The notes under the pieces: model-generated
What the model was told of the DNA's origin: nothing
The model's input: only the letters and a program-made list of their open reading frames with translations
The model's database searches: none
NCBI RefSeq assembly: GCF_003931855.1
Contig: NZ_CP034248.1
Location: forward strand, 620,001 to 684,000
From: Paenibacillus lentus
GTDB lineage: Bacteria; Bacillota; Bacilli; Paenibacillales; Paenibacillaceae
Length of the DNA stretch: 64,000 bases
Reading direction: 5' to 3'
Part shown: piece after piece, positions 60,600 to 64,000 of the stretch
Numbering within the stretch: position 1 is the stretch's first letter
How the letters are laid out: each line of letters opens with the position of its first letter
Translations under genes and position numbers: made by a program

Positions 60600-63374
60600 T
60601 TAGTTATTCAAATCATCAAACATCGAACCAGCCACGGTGACCTTGATGGTATCTATATCATCAACACCTTGTAATAGCTTAAGATCCTTGTAGGCGTGAT
60701 TCCCTGCTGTCATATCGACTGTATCAAACCATGCCTTAATATAGTAAGTTCCATTTGGCATGCTCGCATGGGTGTACAGCGCTGTGTTGCCCGGGTTAAC
60801 AACGATAGTAATGGTCGAGGTTTCCGTAATCTTGTACATATGCTGTCCGGCTTTCACGTATTCACGGTAGGCATAGTTCGTGTTGCTGCCCGCGGTAAAC
60901 GATTCGCTATAACCTTCCAGCACCATCTTCCAGAACGGATGCGAGTCGCCGCCGCGTTTGTCCGTATGCTTGATTTCCTCCACCTTTTTTGTGTAACGGG
61001 ATGGCTCCTTGCTTCGATCCAGCACGCTGATCAACGGGGTCGAGTTCACCGACTTGTTGTCCTTGACGGATATAAAGTCAGGTTTCCGCTCAAAGCCGCT
61101 GCCTTTTTCCTTAAGCCCATCGTTTTTGATGTTAACGGCGACCTTCTTATTGTTGATAAACATCAGGTCGGTTTCATAGCGGAAGGAATGGATGAGTCCG
61201 TTCACCAGATCTTTATGATCGTTCGTCATGTCATTCGCATTCGGCAGCTTATTCTTGAATACCTCTGTTTTGACGGTGAACGTATAGCTGCCTGCAGGGT
61301 TGAAATAATATCCCGACTTGATCGGGTAATCATATTTCTGAAGCTCCTTGTCTGTGGCGAATACCGCCTTATTGAAAAGCTTCTTATTGTTAACCCGTTT
61401 CGCTGCGGCATTTCGGGCTTGGGCGTATTCATCAGTCATGGAGCTTTCAACATTCCATTGCACGCTTCCACTGGCTTGTTGAATGAATGTCCGTATGTAC
61501 TGACCGGGCGCTTGTGTCCAATCGTATTTGTTCCCGTTCTCATCCTGATGGTGCATCCAGCGGATGACGTCGTAAGTGTAGGGTTCATTCTCCCAAAACA
61601 GTTTCTTGGCCACAGAATCCGTATGGTTTTCTTCGATTTCGTTACGATACTCCCGCTTTGGAACATCCTTCATCCCGTTGTAGACATACATATCATAGAC
61701 CTTGGTAAGGGTATCCGACGTAAAATGAGCAGTCGCGGTTCCTTCTCGGGTTTCTGATTTTGTCACACACGTTCTTTTTTCGCCTTCACCAGAGCATTCC
61801 GGCCAGGAGTGTGTATATTCGTACGGTCTGCTTACGGAGCCTTCATAATGAATCGTGCCTATCTTAGAAAGCGGGATTCCGGGTTTGTCCAAATTAAGCC
61901 ATAGCCTTCCTAACGGATTATCCTCGTAATCCTCTCTTTTGATCGTGTAAGTGACCACTGGCGTGCGGATAATCGTCGAGCTATTTACGTCCACATCCGG
62001 GTTATTATGAACCTCGAACTCCCTTAGCAATCCCGGCGATTGGTTAATTACGGCAAGTTTGCCTGTCGCATTCCCTGCCCACCTCGCATCGGTCAACTCA
62101 GGCAGCACCAATGTGGCGGTATTGCTCGGCAGATGAAGCTTAACCTTCTTCGTCAGCATGTCATAAGGCAGCTGCTGCGGGATGTTCAACTTGATATCGG
62201 AGCTAAGAACGTTGTTATCCAGAATGACCTCTTCAGGCTGCTTGCCGTCCTCATTAACCTTGAACTGAATTCGAACATCGCTCTCCGGCATCGTAAAAGA
62301 GACATCTAATCGTCTCTTCTCAGTTTTGGAAATCCCGATGGGTCCCGATTCAGCCGCTACCCCGCCTCCGAACAGCAACTGGTTTTCCGCTGCCGTCAGA
62401 GGGAGTCCATCGCTTTTGCGGGTAACACTCCACGTAAATTTAGCGGTTTCCCGTTCAGGGAATGTGGATTTTAACCATACAGAGACATGAACCTCATCTC
62501 CAGCCATGGCCTCAGACGGCAGGTCGACAAACTCTGCAGAGATATCACTGGGCTCGGTCTCGATAAACGCAGCGATCGGCACGTCCATATATGTACCCCT
62601 TTTTAAGTACACCCTTCCAGACCCCTGGGAGAGATACGTCGGCGGCTGGATCACGTGAACGTATTTAATCCAGCCCCCTTTGGGAGCGGTACCCCTGTCG
62701 TAAACCCTACTGCCTGCGTATTGTTTATTCTGATTGTTGTACATGAGGTACTCGCCATAAAGCTGAGTGGCGTACTCTTTATTCAGCGCCTCAATGATTT
62801 TGCCTTCAAAGGTTGCATCGGGCAGGTATTGCAGTAGTTGGTCGGGCAGCTCACCATCAAAGTTTTTGGGGAAATCATTAAATAGATTATCGAATTTCTT
62901 TGATATCCAAGGACTCGGTATCAACTGGAAGTTCTGTATCTTAGTTCCACTCCAGCCCGCGTCCCATGGGAATCCATCGGTTGATACCGGATCACCAAAA
63001 ACATTGTAACCGGAGTACCGCTGCATGGTTTGTCCCTTGTGTGTAATCGTGGTGCCATGACTTGTACCATATACTATATCGAAGCCTTTGAATTTCTTAG
63101 GATCTTTAATTGCCTCATCAATCTGTTGCTGGAGGAGCGCAGTATTTAACTGTCTCCCATATGCTTTTTGGGGATAGAAGTTTTTCTCTCCATACAATTC
63201 TTCCATATCCTTATTAGCTCTTTTCAGTACTTCTTCAGGAGTAAGGGTTTTTAAATACTCCTCTAGGGTTATCTTAGTCTTGGTTAATTCTTCTGACTCA
63301 GCGGATATATTGACTTGTGGTATAAAGCCGCAGATAAGTACAGTCAGAAGAAATGTAGCAATTCGTCTCTTCAT
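60600..63374 (-). CDS. Large secreted protein with Ig-like/beta domains, unknown function
   Basis: A 924-residue exported protein: signal peptide (MKRRIATFLLTVLICGFIPQ, cleavage near NISA), a helical N-terminal part (about 25-250), then several beta-rich, Ig- or CARDB-like segments (about 280-420 and 430-560) and a long C-terminal beta region. A Pro/Cys pair (WPECSGEGEKRTC) could form a disulfide. It is similar in kind to proteins sometimes labelled Athe_2463-domain proteins, a memory-based match. It starts 12 bp downstream of the stalk-domain gene and is followed 51 bp later by the toxin gene, so all are one operon. May be a cell-surface partner of the secretion step. Confidence 0.65.
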   Translation of the reverse strand: MKRRIATFLLTVLICGFIPQVNISAESEELTKTKITLEEYLKTLTPEEVLKRANKDMEELYGEKNFYPQKAYGRQLNTALLQQQIDEAIKDPKKFKGFDIVYGTSHGTTITHKGQTMQRYSGYNVFGDPVSTDGFPWDAGWSGTKIQNFQLIPSPWISKKFDNLFNDFPKNFDGELPDQLLQYLPDATFEGKIIEALNKEYATQLYGEYLMYNNQNKQYAGSRVYDRGTAPKGGWIKYVHVIQPPTYLSQGSGRVYLKRGTYMDVPIAAFIETEPSDISAEFVDLPSEAMAGDEVHVSVWLKSTFPERETAKFTWSVTRKSDGLPLTAAENQLLFGGGVAAESGPIGISKTEKRRLDVSFTMPESDVRIQFKVNEDGKQPEEVILDNNVLSSDIKLNIPQQLPYDMLTKKVKLHLPSNTATLVLPELTDARWAGNATGKLAVINQSPGLLREFEVHNNPDVDVNSSTIIRTPVVTYTIKREDYEDNPLGRLWLNLDKPGIPLSKIGTIHYEGSVSRPYEYTHSWPECSGEGEKRTCVTKSETREGTATAHFTSDTLTKVYDMYVYNGMKDVPKREYRNEIEENHTDSVAKKLFWENEPYTYDVIRWMHHQDENGNKYDWTQAPGQYIRTFIQQASGSVQWNVESSMTDEYAQARNAAAKRVNNKKLFNKAVFATDKELQKYDYPIKSGYYFNPAGSYTFTVKTEVFKNKLPNANDMTNDHKDLVNGLIHSFRYETDLMFINNKKVAVNIKNDGLKEKGSGFERKPDFISVKDNKSVNSTPLISVLDRSKEPSRYTKKVEEIKHTDKRGGDSHPFWKMVLEGYSESFTAGSNTNYAYREYVKAGQHMYKITETSTITIVVNPGNTALYTHASMPNGTYYIKAWFDTVDMTAGNHAYKDLKLLQGVDDIDTIKVTVAGSMFDDLNN

Positions 63375-63385
63375 AGGAGCTCCAC

Positions 63386-64000
63386 CTACTTATACCAGAT
63401 CGATACAATGATATTACCCCAATACTTCGACTCCACTTGAATTCCGTAAGTCTTGTCGCTGAATTCCTTCGCTTCTAAGATGTCATCCCTTTTGGTCTTT
63501 TGTTTCACATATTTCATGATATTGTCCACTGTTTTGGAGTCAATCTTTTGTCGCAAAATTTCCTCTAAATCTTTGATCTGCTGGTTATAATCCACACCGT
63601 CTCTGCCAAAATGGACACGAAGCTGTAGAAAAACCATATCCTTCTCTTTCTGTTTCATAGTTTCACCGGATCCACCTAATCCAGATTTGTAGGATTCGTA
63701 ATAGCTGAAACCCTCTGTTGATTTCTTTTCAGTCTCCCCCTCTATACTTCTCGAGGCTTTCCATTCTGCCCAAGGATCTTTGGGGGCCGCCGTTCCTTTC
63801 GAGGTTCCAGATTGCTCCGCTGCAAGCCCTGTCAGAATCTCCACACTGTATAGATCCGAATGCCAAATTACTTTAGCACCGAGCGCCTCGCTGACAAAAC
63901 GCAAAGGAACGAAAGTTCTGTTCTGTTTTTCCTGGGCAACCGTGTCCATTTGCTTCGTTTGACCGTTCACGGTAAACGCCTTTTTTCCCAGAGTTAGGAC
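63386..64000 (-). CDS. Copper-amine-oxidase-N-type stalk protein, 5' end outside window
   Basis: The frame is open to the right edge of the window, so the start lies outside; 204 residues are visible. The first part carries the repeat unit known as the copper amine oxidase N-terminal (stalk) domain (RTFVPLRFVSEALGAKVIWH). After a Ser/Lys-rich linker a smaller alpha/beta domain of about 85 residues follows (LQLRVHFGRDGVDYNQQIKD, ending in YWGNIIVSIWYK). Such stalk domains are common in secreted surface proteins of Paenibacillus and thermophilic clostridia. First visible gene of the toxin operon. Confidence 0.75.
   Translation of the reverse strand, partial: VLTLGKKAFTVNGQTKQMDTVAQEKQNRTFVPLRFVSEALGAKVIWHSDLYSVEILTGLAAEQSGTSKGTAAPKDPWAEWKASRSIEGETEKKSTEGFSYYESYKSGLGGSGETMKQKEKDMVFLQLRVHFGRDGVDYNQQIKDLEEILRQKIDSKTVDNIMKYVKQKTKRDDILEAKEFSDKTYGIQVESKYWGNIIVSIWYK

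Noticed and set aside
60696-61757. Long plus-strand open frame of 353 codons
   Set aside because: It is antisense to the large secreted protein gene, has no ribosome site and no domain; a shadow of biased codon use.

Overview
The window looks like a Paenibacillus-type chromosome (Bacillales, roughly half G+C with AT-richer islands). The reasons are several YesM/YesN-type two-component systems paired with LplABC-type sugar importers, a PspA-YdjG-YdjH-YdjI operon, OhrR with an OhrR-like operator, Bacillus-type cre boxes, strong GGAGG ribosome sites with frequent GTG/TTG starts, and a XynC-type GH30 xylanase. The species is inference; no rRNA or tRNA gene was seen.

Layout. 0-2.7 kb: an acidic TPR membrane protein (cut by the window edge) and a DUF1266 protein. 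2.8-9.9 kb: a complete sucrose-type unit on the minus strand (LacI regulator, binding lipoprotein, two permeases, GH32 hydrolase, fructokinase) with a readable promoter, operator and cre box. 9.9-14.7 kb: an MFS transporter, a CPBP protease, a glutathione peroxidase with ohrR, and a second LacI regulator. 14.7-22.6 kb: a beheaded GH30 pseudogene, an aldo/keto reductase, a frameshifted small membrane gene, an intact GH30 glucuronoxylanase with a carbohydrate-binding tail, a chemoreceptor and an SGNH hydrolase. 22.8-29.9 kb: sensor kinase and response regulator converging on an LplABC-type importer. 30.5-34.4 kb: the pspA-ydjGHI envelope-stress operon. 34.5-35 kb: two tiny genes or remnants. 35-57.5 kb: a large glycan locus (permuted GH3, DUF1349 protein, GH2, AraC regulator, kinase/regulator pair, LplABC importer, sialate O-acetylesterase), a drug-efflux pump and its TetR regulator. 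57.9-64 kb: a minus-strand polymorphic-toxin operon (stalk-domain protein, large secreted protein, toxin, immunity candidate).

The glycan locus is interrupted at 50.4-52.7 kb by an AT-rich island. It carries a SigO/RsoA-like two-piece sigma factor behind a LexA-type box, a divergent yvrJ-like gene broken by one missing base, and an unrecognised hydrophobic 150-residue protein. This is the strongest candidate for an undescribed system here. Other unusual items are a 10-bp tandem repeat with 30-bp higher-order order after a response-regulator gene, a 15-bp in-frame tandem repeat inside the esterase gene, a second decayed copy of that esterase's 5' end about 16 kb away, a roughly 145-bp imperfect inverted-repeat element, and a near-identical terminator hairpin reused behind two unrelated operons.

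How the genes work together: secreted or cell-associated glycosidases (GH30, GH32, GH3, GH2, esterase) release or trim plant-type glycans; kinase/AraC-type regulators or LacI repressors are positioned to sense them; three binding-protein importers take up the products; cre boxes place several units under carbon catabolite control. The functional assignments are family-based inference from the translated sequences.
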